From: Rhizobium terricola
GTDB taxonomy: Bacteria; Pseudomonadota; Alphaproteobacteria; Rhizobiales; Rhizobiaceae
Reading direction: 5' to 3'
Length of the DNA: 64,000 bases
Assembly: GCF_012927355.1 (NCBI RefSeq)
Contig: NZ_JABBGK010000001.1
Coordinates: 1,544,649-1,608,648 of the forward strand
Part shown: piece after piece, positions 1-10,069 of the stretch
Layout: the number at the start of each line of letters is the position of its first letter
Numbering within the stretch: position 1 is the stretch's first letter
Position numbers and translations under genes: made by a program
Notes under the pieces: generated by a model
Database searches by the model: none
Told to the model about the DNA's origin: nothing
Seen by the model: the letters and a program-made list of their open reading frames with translations, nothing else

Positions 1-28
1 CGGCTTAATAGGCTGCCATCCTCCCACG

Positions 29-57
29 CGGGTCGGGGAGTTGCCTCCCCTTGCCCG
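29..57 (-). terminator. GC-rich hairpin downstream of nusG
   Basis: Just past the nusG stop there is a 6-bp perfect stem (GGGGAG at 35-40 with CTCCCC at 45-50) flanked by a second CGGG/CCCG pairing (29-32 with 54-57). No T-run follows on the minus strand, so this may be a pause or attenuation site ahead of the ribosomal-protein genes expected further left rather than a full terminator. Confidence 0.35.
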
Positions 58-58
58 A

Positions 59-589
59 TCAGACCTTTTCGACCTGACCGTATTCCAGTTCGACCGGGGT
101 CGCGCGACCGAAGATCGAGACCTCGACCTTGAGGCGCGAACGCTCCTCGTCGACGTCCTGTACGACGCCATTGAACGAAGCGAACGGGCCATCGGAAACG
201 CGAACCTGCTCGCCGATTTCGAAGGATACGGACGACTTCGGACGCTCGACACCTTCCTGGACCTGGCCCAGAATGCGCTCAGCTTCGAAATCCGGGATCG
301 GAACCGGCTTGCTGTCGGAACCAAGGAAGCCCGTGACCTTCGGGGTATTCTTGATCAGGTGATAGGCTTCATCGGTCAGGTTCGCCCGCACCAGCACGTA
401 GCCGGGGAAGAACTTGCGCTCGCTGTCAACCTTGCGGCCGCGACGAACCTCTACGACCTTCTCGGTCGGAACGAGGATCTTTTCGAAGAGATGAGTAAGG
501 CCCTTCTGACGAGCCTTGTTCTCGATGTCTTCGGCGACCTTCTTTTCAAAATTTGAATAAGCGTGGACGATATACCAACGTGCAGCCAT
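59..589 (-). CDS. nusG: Transcription termination/antitermination factor NusG
   Basis: NusG binds RNA polymerase and links it to Rho or to the leading ribosome. The 176-residue product has the usual length. It opens with the NGN-domain signature (RWYIVHAYSNFEKKVAEDI, residues 4-22), contains the conserved FPGYVLV segment near residue 62, and ends with a KOW domain (VSDGPFASFNGVVQDVD, around residue 131). An SD (GGAG) precedes the ATG. It lies 16 bases downstream of secE on the same strand, the standard secE-nusG operon, and would be followed outside the window by rplK. Confidence 0.97.
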   Translation of the reverse strand: MAARWYIVHAYSNFEKKVAEDIENKARQKGLTHLFEKILVPTEKVVEVRRGRKVDSERKFFPGYVLVRANLTDEAYHLIKNTPKVTGFLGSDSKPVPIPDFEAERILGQVQEGVERPKSSVSFEIGEQVRVSDGPFASFNGVVQDVDEERSRLKVEVSIFGRATPVELEYGQVEKV

Positions 590-605
590 GTTCGTCTCCG
601 CCTGA

Positions 606-806
606 TTAATTGCCGAGGCTCAGCACGAAGCTGATAGCCCAGCTGATCAACTGATCAGCCGCAAAGAAAAACAGCGCGGCAAAGAAGACCATGAACAGCA
701 CCATCGCGGTCGAGATCATCGTCTCGCGGCGGGACGGCCATGTGACCTTGGACGTCTCGGAGCGCACTTGCTGCAGAAACGCGAATGGATTTGCCTTGGA
801 TGCCAT
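606..806 (-). CDS. secE: Preprotein translocase subunit SecE
   Basis: SecE is the small clamp subunit of the SecYEG channel in the inner membrane. The 66-residue product is the single-TM form found in most bacteria. It has an amphipathic start (FLQQVRSETSKVTWPSRRET) carrying the conserved KVTWPSRRE motif, then one hydrophobic helix of about 25 residues. It sits directly upstream of nusG, as expected, and about 190 bases downstream of tRNA-Trp on the same strand. Confidence 0.96.
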   Translation of the reverse strand: MASKANPFAFLQQVRSETSKVTWPSRRETMISTAMVLFMVFFAALFFFAADQLISWAISFVLSLGN

Positions 807-890
807 TTAATGCCCACGCATTTACGGCGCGTAAAGCCGACTATGTCAGCCCCACGCACCGCGTGTCTGTTTGAACCCTACATAAAGACC

Positions 891-916
891 GATTCCCCAT
901 TTCACAAGGGGGAATC
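891..916 (-). terminator. Hairpin between tRNA-Trp and secE
   Basis: An 8-bp inverted repeat (GATTCCCC, 891-898, with GGGGAATC, 909-916) lies in the 193-base gap between tRNA-Trp and secE. On the minus strand it is followed by GGTCTTTATG, a weak T-tract. It may partly end transcription from the tRNA or shape the secE leader. Confidence 0.3.
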
Positions 917-999
917 CATCTTCGTGCAACTTTTCGCATTCCACAAGCCGGCTCGCCCTTCAGGCGATCGTCGCAAAAGCTGCGCCGTCATGCCGGGCT

Positions 1000-1075
<76 letters not shown>

Positions 1076-1207
1076 ATCCGCCTTGCCCGAGGGCAAGGAC
1101 GAGCGCGTTATTATTAAGTTTGCGCGTGAATGACAAGCACATTCACGCAAAGTCCGGAATTTTCTTTGAGGCCTCTGCGGGGCACCCCCGCACGGCAGGC
1201 ACTCCTC

Positions 1208-2101
1208 TCAAAGATCCACATATTTCCGCCAGTTATGCTCCTCGGCGAAACCGAGCACCTCGCGTAACTTGCGATTGGAGATCAAGCCTTCATCACCCTC
1301 GAGCGCCCGCTTCAGGGGCACGCCGGGGAAGAATCGCGCCGCCAGTTCGGCCGACGAAAGATTGGCCGTAACAGTGTCGTTCGTCGCGTTGAAGACCTGA
1401 TAGCCGAGCCCCGAGGTCTGCAGGCAGAGATGCACGATCTGGCCAAGGTCGCGGGCATCGATGTAGCACCAGGCATTGCGCAACCGCGTTTCCGGGCGCG
1501 CCACGAAGTCGGCGAAGCGATCATATTCGTGCGGCTCGATGACATTGCCGATTCGCAACGCATAGATGTCGGCGCCGGTGCGCTCGGAGAACGCGCGGGC
1601 CGTTTTCTCGTTCACCACCTTGGACAGGCCGTAACTGTCCATCGGATCAACGTCGTATTCTTCGTCGAACGGCAGATAGTGCGGATTGCGAGGCCCCTCC
1701 GCGAAACAGATGCCGTAGGTCGTCTCGCTGGAGGCGATCACCACCTTGCGGATTCCGAGCTTCACGGCGGCCTCGATGACATTGTAGGTCCCCATCACGT
1801 TCGCCTGGAAGGTGACGTTGTCCGGCCGGATGAGGATGCGGGGAACGGCTGCGAAATGAACGACCGCATCAAAGGGCTGCACGCCCCCTCCATGCTCCAG
1901 ATCGTTAAAATCCGTATGCATGGACAGAGCGTTGAACACCTGGCCGGCATCGGTGATGTCGACAGTCAGGTTCGTCACGCCGGGATGATCGAGGGGAACC
2001 AGATCCAGGTTGTGGACCTGATAGCCGGCATTGACCAACCAGGCGACCACGTGACGGCCAGCCTTGCCAGACCCACCGGTGAACAGAATACGTTTTGTCA
2101 T
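1208..2101 (-). CDS. Extended SDR family NAD(P)-dependent oxidoreductase/epimerase
   Basis: Extended short-chain dehydrogenase/reductase, probably acting on a sugar or sugar nucleotide; the substrate cannot be read from the sequence. The start is the ATG at 2101, preceded by a strong GGAGGAG; the longer open frame upstream has no such support. Residues 1-25 hold the nucleotide-binding fold (ILFTGGSGKAG), HFAAVP is near residue 91, SSETTYG carries the catalytic Ser/Thr, and YGLSK is the YxxxK pair. At 297 residues the length suits the family. It is inserted between tuf and tRNA-Trp, which are normally close, so it is not part of the ancestral translation cluster. Confidence 0.85.
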   Translation of the reverse strand: MTKRILFTGGSGKAGRHVVAWLVNAGYQVHNLDLVPLDHPGVTNLTVDITDAGQVFNALSMHTDFNDLEHGGGVQPFDAVVHFAAVPRILIRPDNVTFQANVMGTYNVIEAAVKLGIRKVVIASSETTYGICFAEGPRNPHYLPFDEEYDVDPMDSYGLSKVVNEKTARAFSERTGADIYALRIGNVIEPHEYDRFADFVARPETRLRNAWCYIDARDLGQIVHLCLQTSGLGYQVFNATNDTVTANLSSAELAARFFPGVPLKRALEGDEGLISNRKLREVLGFAEEHNWRKYVDL

Positions 2102-2220
2102 CACTCCTCCTATCTGACGTGCGGCGAGCCAGTGCGCCGCCACACGCTCCCATGGTTAGCAAGCCAACTGCCCGTTTCCAGGTCTCAAGGAGAAATCTGC
2201 CTCCACCCCGACAAAAATGC

Positions 2221-2248
2221 AAAAAACCCCGCTGTTTCCAGCGGGGTT
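2221..2248 (-). terminator. Rho-independent terminator of tuf
   Basis: A perfect 10-bp stem (AACCCCGCTG, 2225-2234, with CAGCGGGGTT, 2239-2248) with a 4-base loop. On the minus strand it runs into TTTTTT (2226-2221). It lies 26 bases past the tuf stop and separates tuf from the SDR gene. Confidence 0.9.
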
Positions 2249-2273
2249 CTCGTCAATCCATGGGGATCGATTA

Positions 2274-3449
<1,176 letters not shown>

Positions 3450-3656
3450 TTGAATGCTTCCTATGATCGAAAAAAGGTTGACCCGGCGAACCGGTTTGGT
3501 CCCGCCGTTTAAGGCTTTCGCGTGGATTGCGCAAGACCTAATTGCTTTCGGCCCCAACGGCCGGAACGAGGCCGCGCCCTGCCCTGCCGGCCGGCGCAAA
3601 GACGGATCTGCCAGACGCCGGGGGTGGTGCCCGGCAGATCGATTGCCTCGCTTGAC

Positions 3657-4733
3657 TTACGGCTGGATCGCCACTTTCAGCACGCCGTCGCGCTGATTGG
3701 CGAAGAGCTCGTAGGCTTCTTCGATATCGTCCAGCCTGAAACGATGGGTGACGAGCGGCTTGAGATCGACGCGACCGGATGCGCAGACTTCCATGAGGCG
3801 GCGCATGCGTTCCTTGCCGCCGGGGCAAAGCGTCGTCACGATCTTGTTGTCGCCGAGACCGGCCGAGAACGCGCCGAGCGGTATCGTCAGATCACTGGAA
3901 TAGACGCCGAGGCTCGACAGCGTGCCGCCCGGGCGCAACGACTGGAGTGCCGAACGGAAGGTTGCCTGCGTACCGAGCGCCTCGATGGCGACATCGACGC
4001 CACGGCCGTCCGTCAGCGCCATGATCTGCTCCACCGGATCACCAGCCTTGAAGTCGATCACATGATCGGCCCCGAGCTTCCTGGCAACCTCCATGCGCGA
4101 GGCGAGCGTGTCGACACCGATGATCGTCGTAGCACCCATCAGCTTGGCGCCCGCCACCGCGCAGAGGCCGATCGGCCCGAGGGCGAAGACAACCACCGTG
4201 TCACCGATCCGCACGCCGCCGCTCTCCGCGCCGGAAAATCCCGTCGACATGATATCGGGGCACATCAGCACCTGATCGTCGGTCAGGTGATCCGGGATCG
4301 GGCTGAGATTGGCCATCGCATCCTTGACCAGGACGTATTCGGCCTGGCAGCCGTCGATGGTGTTGCCGAACTTCCAGCCACCCATGGCCTTGAAGCCGTG
4401 CTTCGTACCGGCGCCGTCCTGCGAACCGCAGCCGCAGAGGCAGGCATAACTATGGCCGGAGGGCGTGATCGCTCCGGCGATCACGCGCTGGCCTTCCGCA
4501 TAACCCTCGACGGCCGAGCCCAGCTTCTCGATGATGCCGACCGGTTCGTGGCCGATGGTCAGGCCTTTCTCGACCGGATACTCGCCCTTCAGGATGTGGA
4601 CATCGGTTCCGCAGATGGTGGTCGTGGTGATGCGGATCAGCGCATCGAGCGGACCGACATCGGGGATCGGTTTCTCATCGAGAACGATGCGCCCCTTTTC
4701 GACAAAAATCGCGGCTTTCATTTTCTGCACCAT
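3657..4733 (-). CDS. Zinc-dependent alcohol dehydrogenase (MDR family)
   Basis: Medium-chain dehydrogenase of the secondary-alcohol dehydrogenase branch. The ATG at 4733 is chosen because GGAGGA lies 6 bases upstream, giving 358 residues. Likely catalytic zinc ligands are Cys in ICGTD (about residue 38), His-Glu in GHEPVG (about 60) and Asp in CPDIMSTGFSGAESG (about 150). The Rossmann motif is ALGPIG, and the acidic residue in GVDTLASR suggests a preference for NAD over NADP. A Cys-rich loop (YACLCGCGS) occupies the structural-zinc region. The physiological substrate is not evident. It sits between tRNA-Gly and tuf with its own RBS. Confidence 0.88.
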   Translation of the reverse strand: MVQKMKAAIFVEKGRIVLDEKPIPDVGPLDALIRITTTTICGTDVHILKGEYPVEKGLTIGHEPVGIIEKLGSAVEGYAEGQRVIAGAITPSGHSYACLCGCGSQDGAGTKHGFKAMGGWKFGNTIDGCQAEYVLVKDAMANLSPIPDHLTDDQVLMCPDIMSTGFSGAESGGVRIGDTVVVFALGPIGLCAVAGAKLMGATTIIGVDTLASRMEVARKLGADHVIDFKAGDPVEQIMALTDGRGVDVAIEALGTQATFRSALQSLRPGGTLSSLGVYSSDLTIPLGAFSAGLGDNKIVTTLCPGGKERMRRLMEVCASGRVDLKPLVTHRFRLDDIEEAYELFANQRDGVLKVAIQP

Positions 4734-4917
4734 GGTCGTTCCTCCAAGCATGTGATGGACGTGACGCAGGCTAGTGCATTTATATGAAAGCGTGAATACG
4801 ACCGCCCTGGAATGCAGACGCTGCGACAGCGGTAGCGACAGGGGGACCGGCCAACACCGAGCGCTGCCGATGGCAAGGCGTTGAATACATTCAGAGGAAC
4901 GGTTGGAAAGGATGGCC

Positions 4918-4991
4918 TGGAGCGGGTAGCGGGAATCGAACCCGCGTATTCAGCTTGGAAGGCTGCTGCTCTACCATTGAGCTATACCCGC
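4918..4991 (-). tRNA. trnG: tRNA-Gly (TCC anticodon)
   Basis: Minus-strand cloverleaf of 74 bases. The acceptor GCGGGTA pairs with TACCCGC, the anticodon loop CTTCCAA carries TCC, and the T-arm is GCGGGTTCGATTCCCGC. CCA is encoded at 4918-4920. It lies 21 bases downstream of tRNA-Tyr and is probably co-transcribed with it. Confidence 0.97.
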
Positions 4992-5012
4992 GGTAATCGA
5001 TCCGAGGACGAA

Positions 5013-5097
5013 TGGTGGAGAGAGTTGGATTTGAACCAACGTAGGCGAAGCCAACGGATTTACAGTCCGTCCCCTTTAACCACTCGGGCATCTCTCC
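5013..5097 (-). tRNA. trnY: tRNA-Tyr (GTA anticodon)
   Basis: Minus-strand class II tRNA of 85 bases with a long variable arm. The acceptor GGAGAGA pairs with TCTCTCC, the anticodon stem-loop is ACGGACTGTAAATCCGT with anticodon GTA, and CCA is encoded at 5013-5015. It is the first gene of a leftward tRNA-Tyr/tRNA-Gly pair that faces away from rlmB. Confidence 0.97.
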
Positions 5098-5304
5098 AGT
5101 TTTTCGTCCGGATCAAGCGACCAAGCTTTTCAGTCGAGATTGCGGTGGCGTTGGCCCCGCGATCTGCGGCGGGTATATGACGGCCCTTCCCTCTCATGTC
5201 AACACGATGACGAAGGAAAAATTCGGAAAAATTTTCGCCCCCTGGAAAAAGCCTTGCGGCGCAGCAGGTCTATCGCGGAAGGGGCCGCACGGTTATAAGA
5301 CCGC

Positions 5305-6189
5305 ATGGCAAAAGATCCGAAGACAGACAAATCCGCCCGTGACAGCCACTATGCGACGCTGCGCCGCCAGGTGCGCGACGCCAAGCGCGAACGCGGCGAA
5401 ATCCCGACGCCCGATGTCCGCAAGGGACGCAGGAAAGAGACCGACTGGACACCGCCGCAGCTCGCGCCGGACGAGGTCCAGCTTTACGGCCTGCACACGG
5501 TGCGCGCCGCCCTTGAAAACCCGGAACGCAAGCCGATCAAGCTCAGCGTCACGCAGAACGCGCTGGTGCGGCTGGAGATCGGCCCCGTGGCGGCGCTCGG
5601 TTTTCCTGTGGAAATCGTGACACCCCAGGATCTCGACAAGCAGCTCGGCCCGGACGCGATCCATCAGGGCGTCATGCTGGAGACGCGCCCACTCCCCGTT
5701 CGGCGACTGGAGGCCCTCAAGGACAGTCCGCTTCTGCTGGTGCTCGACCAGGTGACCGACCCGCACAATGTCGGGGCCATCATGCGGACCGCGGTTGCCT
5801 TCGGCGCCGGTGCAGTCATCACCACCATGCGCCACAGCCCGACCGAATCCGGCGTCATGGCCAAATCGGCATCAGGTGCGCTCGAACTCATCCCCTATAT
5901 CCAGATTACCAATCTGGCCGATGCGCTGAACGAGCTGCACAAGCTCGGCTTCCATTCGGTCGGCCTCGATTCGGAAGGGCCGGCGCCGCTCGAAGGCACG
6001 CTGTCCGGCGACAAGATCGCCCTTGTGCTCGGCTCCGAAGGCAAGGGGCTCAGGCAGAAGACCCGGGAAACCGTCAACGCGCTGGCGCGTCTCGACATGC
6101 CCGGCGCGATCAAGTCGCTGAATGTCTCGAATGCCGCGGCGATCGCGCTCTACGCCTCTCGGCAATACCTGGCGAAATCCGGCGCCTGA
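5305..6189 (+). CDS. rlmB: 23S rRNA 2'-O-ribose methyltransferase, TrmH/SpoU family (RlmB-like)
   Basis: SpoU-class methyltransferase predicted to methylate the ribose of a 23S rRNA guanosine (G2251 in E. coli numbering) using SAM. The product is 294 residues. A basic N-terminal tail of about 55 residues precedes the substrate-binding domain (LYGLHTVRAALENPER), and the knotted catalytic domain carries motif 1 (LDQVTDPHNVGAIMRTA), motif 2 (VLGSEGKGL) and motif 3 (SLNVSNAAAIALY). It is divergent from the tRNA-Tyr/tRNA-Gly pair. The family is clear; the exact rRNA target is inferred. Confidence 0.9.
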   Translation: MAKDPKTDKSARDSHYATLRRQVRDAKRERGEIPTPDVRKGRRKETDWTPPQLAPDEVQLYGLHTVRAALENPERKPIKLSVTQNALVRLEIGPVAALGFPVEIVTPQDLDKQLGPDAIHQGVMLETRPLPVRRLEALKDSPLLLVLDQVTDPHNVGAIMRTAVAFGAGAVITTMRHSPTESGVMAKSASGALELIPYIQITNLADALNELHKLGFHSVGLDSEGPAPLEGTLSGDKIALVLGSEGKGLRQKTRETVNALARLDMPGAIKSLNVSNAAAIALYASRQYLAKSGA

Positions 6190-6339
6190 GCCGGCCCCGG
6201 CGCAAGCCAATCGGCCATGCCGGCCCTCAATGCCGAGGCCGGCATGGGAAGCGGACTTCCAAACTGTCGAATCATTCCGAATCCTTGTGCGCGTTTCTTC
6301 ACGAAACGCGCCAGGTGCGCTCGCGTCCTAGTGCCCGTG

Positions 6340-6825
6340 CTAGACCGTGGTCGGGTGGAAGCGATTGACCGCGAGATAGCCGAAAGCGCAGAAGGCCAGC
6401 AACACGAGGCCCTGCGCGATGGCAAAGGGCGGCTCGGCACCGGTTGGGGCGAGCGCATTCAGCGCCGGAACCTTGGCGAAGGCCTGCACCACCAGCACGA
6501 AGACGTTGAGATAGAGCGAGGCCGCCGCGCAGACCACATAAACCGCCCGCCACCGGCCGGCCAACTGGTAGCGATAGAGCGCCGCGATCGCCAGGACGAG
6601 AAGAACCGTGGCGATGATCCCCACCCCGATTGCGGGTGTGAAGCCGCTGAACGGGAATAGGAAGCCGGTGATCACCGTGGCGAAGGTGGAAAGCAGGAAG
6701 AGGGCCGTCCAGCCGGACCTGCGGTCGGACCGCAACCAGCCGGAGAGCACGACGAAGCCCGCGGCGATGCCGATCAGGCTCAAGACAACATGAAAAAGGG
6801 TGAAAGGCGTCATTCCGAGGATCAT
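6340..6825 (-). CDS. Hypothetical integral membrane protein
   Basis: 161 residues with four or five hydrophobic helices (roughly 10-30, 40-62, 66-88, 96-118 and 134-155) and few charges outside short loops, so probably an inner-membrane protein. GGAG lies 8 bases before the ATG. I do not recognise the family or any catalytic motif. It is a single gene that converges on rlmB, with 150 bases between their ends. Confidence 0.7.
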   Translation of the reverse strand: MILGMTPFTLFHVVLSLIGIAAGFVVLSGWLRSDRRSGWTALFLLSTFATVITGFLFPFSGFTPAIGVGIIATVLLVLAIAALYRYQLAGRWRAVYVVCAAASLYLNVFVLVVQAFAKVPALNALAPTGAEPPFAIAQGLVLLAFCAFGYLAVNRFHPTTV

Positions 6826-6911
6826 GGCAAGGCTCCGTCCTTGATGGCCGCAGCTTCATTAGACGCCGAATTCCTACACCTGTAAATTGCAACATCTTGC
6901 CAAACGTCAAA

Positions 6912-7895
6912 TTACTCCGGCGCGCGACAGGCAATGTCACCCGGGCGCGCCGACAGCTTCGTCCCACCCGCGGCCACCTTGCGCGACACCGGATACTCGA
7001 TCACGTTCGGCCAGGCCTTTATCGTGGCAGAGGATGCGGGATCGGTATCGATCAAAGGCTGGTAGGCCGGCAGGCAATCCGGCATCGCCCGGTCGGCCGC
7101 CAGATCGAGCGCCTTTCTGATCTCTGTACTGCAGCTCTCCGGCGAGGCCAGCAGCGAGCACTCCGCCGCATAGACCCGGCGATACTGCAACACCGCCCCG
7201 GTATCGCTGACCTCCGCGGCTTCGATGTCGTCGCCCGCCATCACGTCGTCGAACAGGCGCTTGCCGGTTTGGGCATCATAGACGACGAAGGGCAAGCCTC
7301 CGTTCCAGCCGTCAGCGCCCTTGAAGAAGACGTAAGGCCCCTTGGCGCCCCAGAGATAGCCGGCCGTATCGTCCTCGATCTGCCGGTCGCCCGGCTCGCC
7401 GAGCCTGCAGGCGGCAGAGGCGGGCGCGATGAACAGGGCGGCCGCCCCCTTTTCGCCGAGGTCGAGTTCCTTCAAGGCGAAATCTGCATAGTGCCGGCAG
7501 CGCAGCCGGCCCGGCATGTCGAAGCCGGTGTCGCCCGCTGCGATAGCGAGGCTTTCCGCGCGCGGCACATCGAAGAGCCGGCCGGTTGTCGATTCGGCAC
7601 TGCAGACGACCGGCATGCGACGCCCGATGGCGAACCGCACCTCGTCTCCCTTGCCGCGCAATTCGTGGCGACCGGAGGAGTACCAGAAGCCCGAGGCCGC
7701 GGGCTGCTCGGGCAAGGACAGCTCCGTTCCGTCACCCAACCGGACCTCGGCGGAACTGTCCGTATACTCGACCGAAAGAAAGCTGCCGTCCTCGCAACGA
7801 TACTGCACCTCGGTCGCCCCTGCCCCCGCAGTCGTGAGGCAGAGCCCGGACGCCGCCAGCAAGAGGGTGAACGCAGATTGCCGAATGCAGGCCAT
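6912..7895 (-). CDS. Exported protein with N-terminal MliC-like domain
   Basis: The start at 7895 (MACIRQSAF...) has GGGAGA about 7 bases upstream; a longer frame exists but lacks a better RBS. A signal peptide ends near AGAGA (about residue 26), so the protein is periplasmic. Residues 30-98 resemble the MliC/PliC fold that inhibits C-type lysozyme, with Cys in YRCEDGSFL and again at MPVVC. The following 230 residues contain several more Cys and a WGAKGPYVFFKGADGW stretch that I cannot assign. MliC proteins are normally about 100 residues, so the long C-terminal part is unusual. Confidence 0.7.
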   Translation of the reverse strand: MACIRQSAFTLLLAASGLCLTTAGAGATEVQYRCEDGSFLSVEYTDSSAEVRLGDGTELSLPEQPAASGFWYSSGRHELRGKGDEVRFAIGRRMPVVCSAESTTGRLFDVPRAESLAIAAGDTGFDMPGRLRCRHYADFALKELDLGEKGAAALFIAPASAACRLGEPGDRQIEDDTAGYLWGAKGPYVFFKGADGWNGGLPFVVYDAQTGKRLFDDVMAGDDIEAAEVSDTGAVLQYRRVYAAECSLLASPESCSTEIRKALDLAADRAMPDCLPAYQPLIDTDPASSATIKAWPNVIEYPVSRKVAAGGTKLSARPGDIACRAPE

Positions 7896-8174
7896 GAACA
7901 TCTCTCCCGAACTGGTTTCGGCGACACGATGCCAGAGGGCGCGACCGCTGGAAAGAGGAGGCCTCGCCGACCGCACAACCGGTTCTGGATGCCGCATAGG
8001 GAGAGATCCCGTGCGAACGTGTTTGCCGGCATTCGGGCCAATGCACCCGAAAATGGACCGGCTGCCATATCCCCGTCGCGATCGTGGTTAACGATCGGTC
8101 AACGGATCGCTTGATAGGGTTGGGAACTCAAACGATCGCTCCGCCGTTCTCCACGGCCACTGGGAGGAAAGACC

Positions 8175-8369
8175 ATGTTCACGCTGCTGACGTCCATCCG
8201 GGAAAACACCGTCGAGACTCCCGATACCGGCACCTTTGCCGACGGTGCCTTCACCATCCCGCTGGTCGACCTGCGCGCGGCCTCCCGCCAGGACGTTCGC
8301 CGCGGCGCCTATGCCCGCGACTACGGCGCCGGTCGCAAAGTCCAGCCGGACCTGATCGGCTACGCCTGA
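8175..8369 (+). CDS. Small hypothetical protein (64 aa)
   Basis: Small open frame preceded by GGGAGGAAAG, an SD stronger than most here, 5 bases before the ATG. The product is hydrophilic with no TM segment, no Cys and a basic patch (RAASRQDVRRGAYARDYGAGR). No recognised domain. It lies alone between the MliC-like gene and tRNA-Thr. Codon use looks like that of its neighbours, which supports it being real. Confidence 0.55.
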   Translation: MFTLLTSIRENTVETPDTGTFADGAFTIPLVDLRAASRQDVRRGAYARDYGAGRKVQPDLIGYA

Positions 8370-8500
8370 GGAAAGGGCGCGCCGCCATCCGGCACCCGAA
8401 AAAATGTATAATTTGTCATACTCCAAAGCCGCGAGCGGGCGCGGCTCCGGCAGAAGAATGCCGTATTAAAGGCAACGGATCTATCTACTTGAGAGAGAGA

Positions 8501-8576
<76 letters not shown>

Positions 8577-8742
8577 ATTGTCGCCGTCATTAAGCAGATT
8601 TGCGCGCCGGGTAAAGAAAAATCTGGCAGTCGTCAGTTTGGCTGTGGAGAGCATGGCGACCGTGTTCTCCTTCGGCCCGTCAAACGCCTTGTCGCTCACG
8701 CCCTTTATCATGTACCACAGTCGCGACCAAAAAGGGCTGTCC

Positions 8743-9516
8743 ATGTCGCGTTCGTTCCGCTCGCTCTCCTTCATCGCCTCCAATGCCGAGGAAGCCCAGG
8801 CTTCCCGTGAAGAACTCGTGGCGCGCTACGGCAATGTCGCACCGACGGAGGCCGACGTGATCGTGGCCCTTGGCGGTGACGGTTTCATGCTGCAGACGCT
8901 GCATGACACGATGAATTCCGGCAAGCTGGTCTACGGCATGAACCGAGGGTCGGTCGGCTTCCTGATGAACGACTTTTCCGTCGAAAACCTGCATGAACGA
9001 ATCGCCGCCGCTGACGAGAACGATTTTCATCCATTGCGGATGACGACCTCCAATGCGGACGGTTCGATTTCGATCGCACTCGCCATCAACGAAGTCTCAC
9101 TGCTGCGCCAGTCCTACCAGGCGGCAAAACTCCGGGTGATCATCGACGGGAAGGTGCGGCTCGACGAGTTGATCTGCGATGGCCTGATGGTGGCGACGCC
9201 CGTCGGCTCGACGGCCTACAACCTCTCCGCCCACGGGCCCATCCTGCCGCTCGAGGCCCCACTTCTGGCGCTGACCCCCGTCAGTCCGTTCCGGCCGCGC
9301 CGCTGGCGCGGCGCGCTGCTGCCCAACAAGGTGTGCGTCGATATTATCGTGCTCGAGGCGGAGAAGCGGCCTGTCAACGCGGTCGCCGACCACACGGAGG
9401 TCAAGTCTGTGCTCCAGGTGAAGATCGCGCAGTCGGAGGACACGACGGCCCGCATTCTATCCGATCCCGACCGCTCCTGGTCGGATCGAATCCTCGCCGA
9501 ACAGTTTTCAAACTGA
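8743..9516 (+). CDS. nadK: NAD kinase
   Basis: Phosphorylates NAD to NADP in the cytosol. The start is the ATG at 8743 (MSRSFRSLSF), giving 257 residues, with AAAAGGG about 7 bases upstream; the open frame extends to 8578 but the extra 55 codons overlap the tRNA-Thr promoter side and do not look like this family. Visible motifs are the ATP-binding VALGGDGFMLQTLH (about residue 45) and NEVSLLR, and the glycine/threonine-rich TPVGSTAYNLSAHGPILP. Twelve bases downstream begins a gene for an exported protein, probably in the same transcript. Confidence 0.95.
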   Translation: MSRSFRSLSFIASNAEEAQASREELVARYGNVAPTEADVIVALGGDGFMLQTLHDTMNSGKLVYGMNRGSVGFLMNDFSVENLHERIAAADENDFHPLRMTTSNADGSISIALAINEVSLLRQSYQAAKLRVIIDGKVRLDELICDGLMVATPVGSTAYNLSAHGPILPLEAPLLALTPVSPFRPRRWRGALLPNKVCVDIIVLEAEKRPVNAVADHTEVKSVLQVKIAQSEDTTARILSDPDRSWSDRILAEQFSN

Positions 9517-9528
9517 GGGAGACAAGGC

Positions 9529-10044
9529 ATGATCCCGCAGCTTATCGCCGGTGCAGGCCTCCTCGCCCTGTTTCTCACCTCGACGGCCGTCCGGGCCGAT
9601 GAGATCGACCAGTTGCCAGTGACGGCGACCTTCGTCATCAGCGGCGGCTTCTGGGAAGGTGACGCCGACGTCGAGACCGCGCCCAAGGCCTCCGGTGAAA
9701 CACCGGCCCCGGCGCCGGCCACGAGCGCTGCGGAAAGCCAGCGCGGCTATTACAAGCTCGTTTCCATCCGGCAGCCCGACCGCACCGCCAAGGTCTATCT
9801 GCAGCAGATCCTCAGCACGGAAGGCGGACCACAGCTCATCGAAAGCGTCGAGCTCGAGGAGTTTTCGGCGATCAAGCCCTATGTCACCGACATCCGCCCG
9901 GAAGATTCGACCGGCGTCAGCCGGCAGGCCGGGTTCTTCGCGACCGTCTACCTGAAGACCTCGCCCGAGCAGGTCGAGCCGGAGGGCTGGACAGTGCTGA
10001 TCGACGAATTCGGCGAGATCCGAGTCGAGCGCGAGACGAACTGA
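9529..10044 (+). CDS. Hypothetical exported protein
   Basis: 171 residues. A signal peptide (residues 1-23, cleavage after VRA) is followed by a Pro/Ala-rich linker (about 50-70) and a C-terminal region rich in beta-strand patterns (YYKLVSIRQPDRTAKVYLQQ onward). I do not recognise a domain. It starts 12 bases after nadK with GGGAGA as RBS, so it is probably the second gene of that operon. The likely location is the periplasm. Confidence 0.7.
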   Translation: MIPQLIAGAGLLALFLTSTAVRADEIDQLPVTATFVISGGFWEGDADVETAPKASGETPAPAPATSAAESQRGYYKLVSIRQPDRTAKVYLQQILSTEGGPQLIESVELEEFSAIKPYVTDIRPEDSTGVSRQAGFFATVYLKTSPEQVEPEGWTVLIDEFGEIRVERETN

Positions 10045-10069
10045 TTCGCCTAAACCGGCCGCGTCGGCT

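Noticed and set aside
7998..8174. A start for the MliC-like gene at 7997
   Set aside because: The extra 34 codons put the signal peptide inside the protein; the ATG at 7895 has an SD and places it at the N-terminus.
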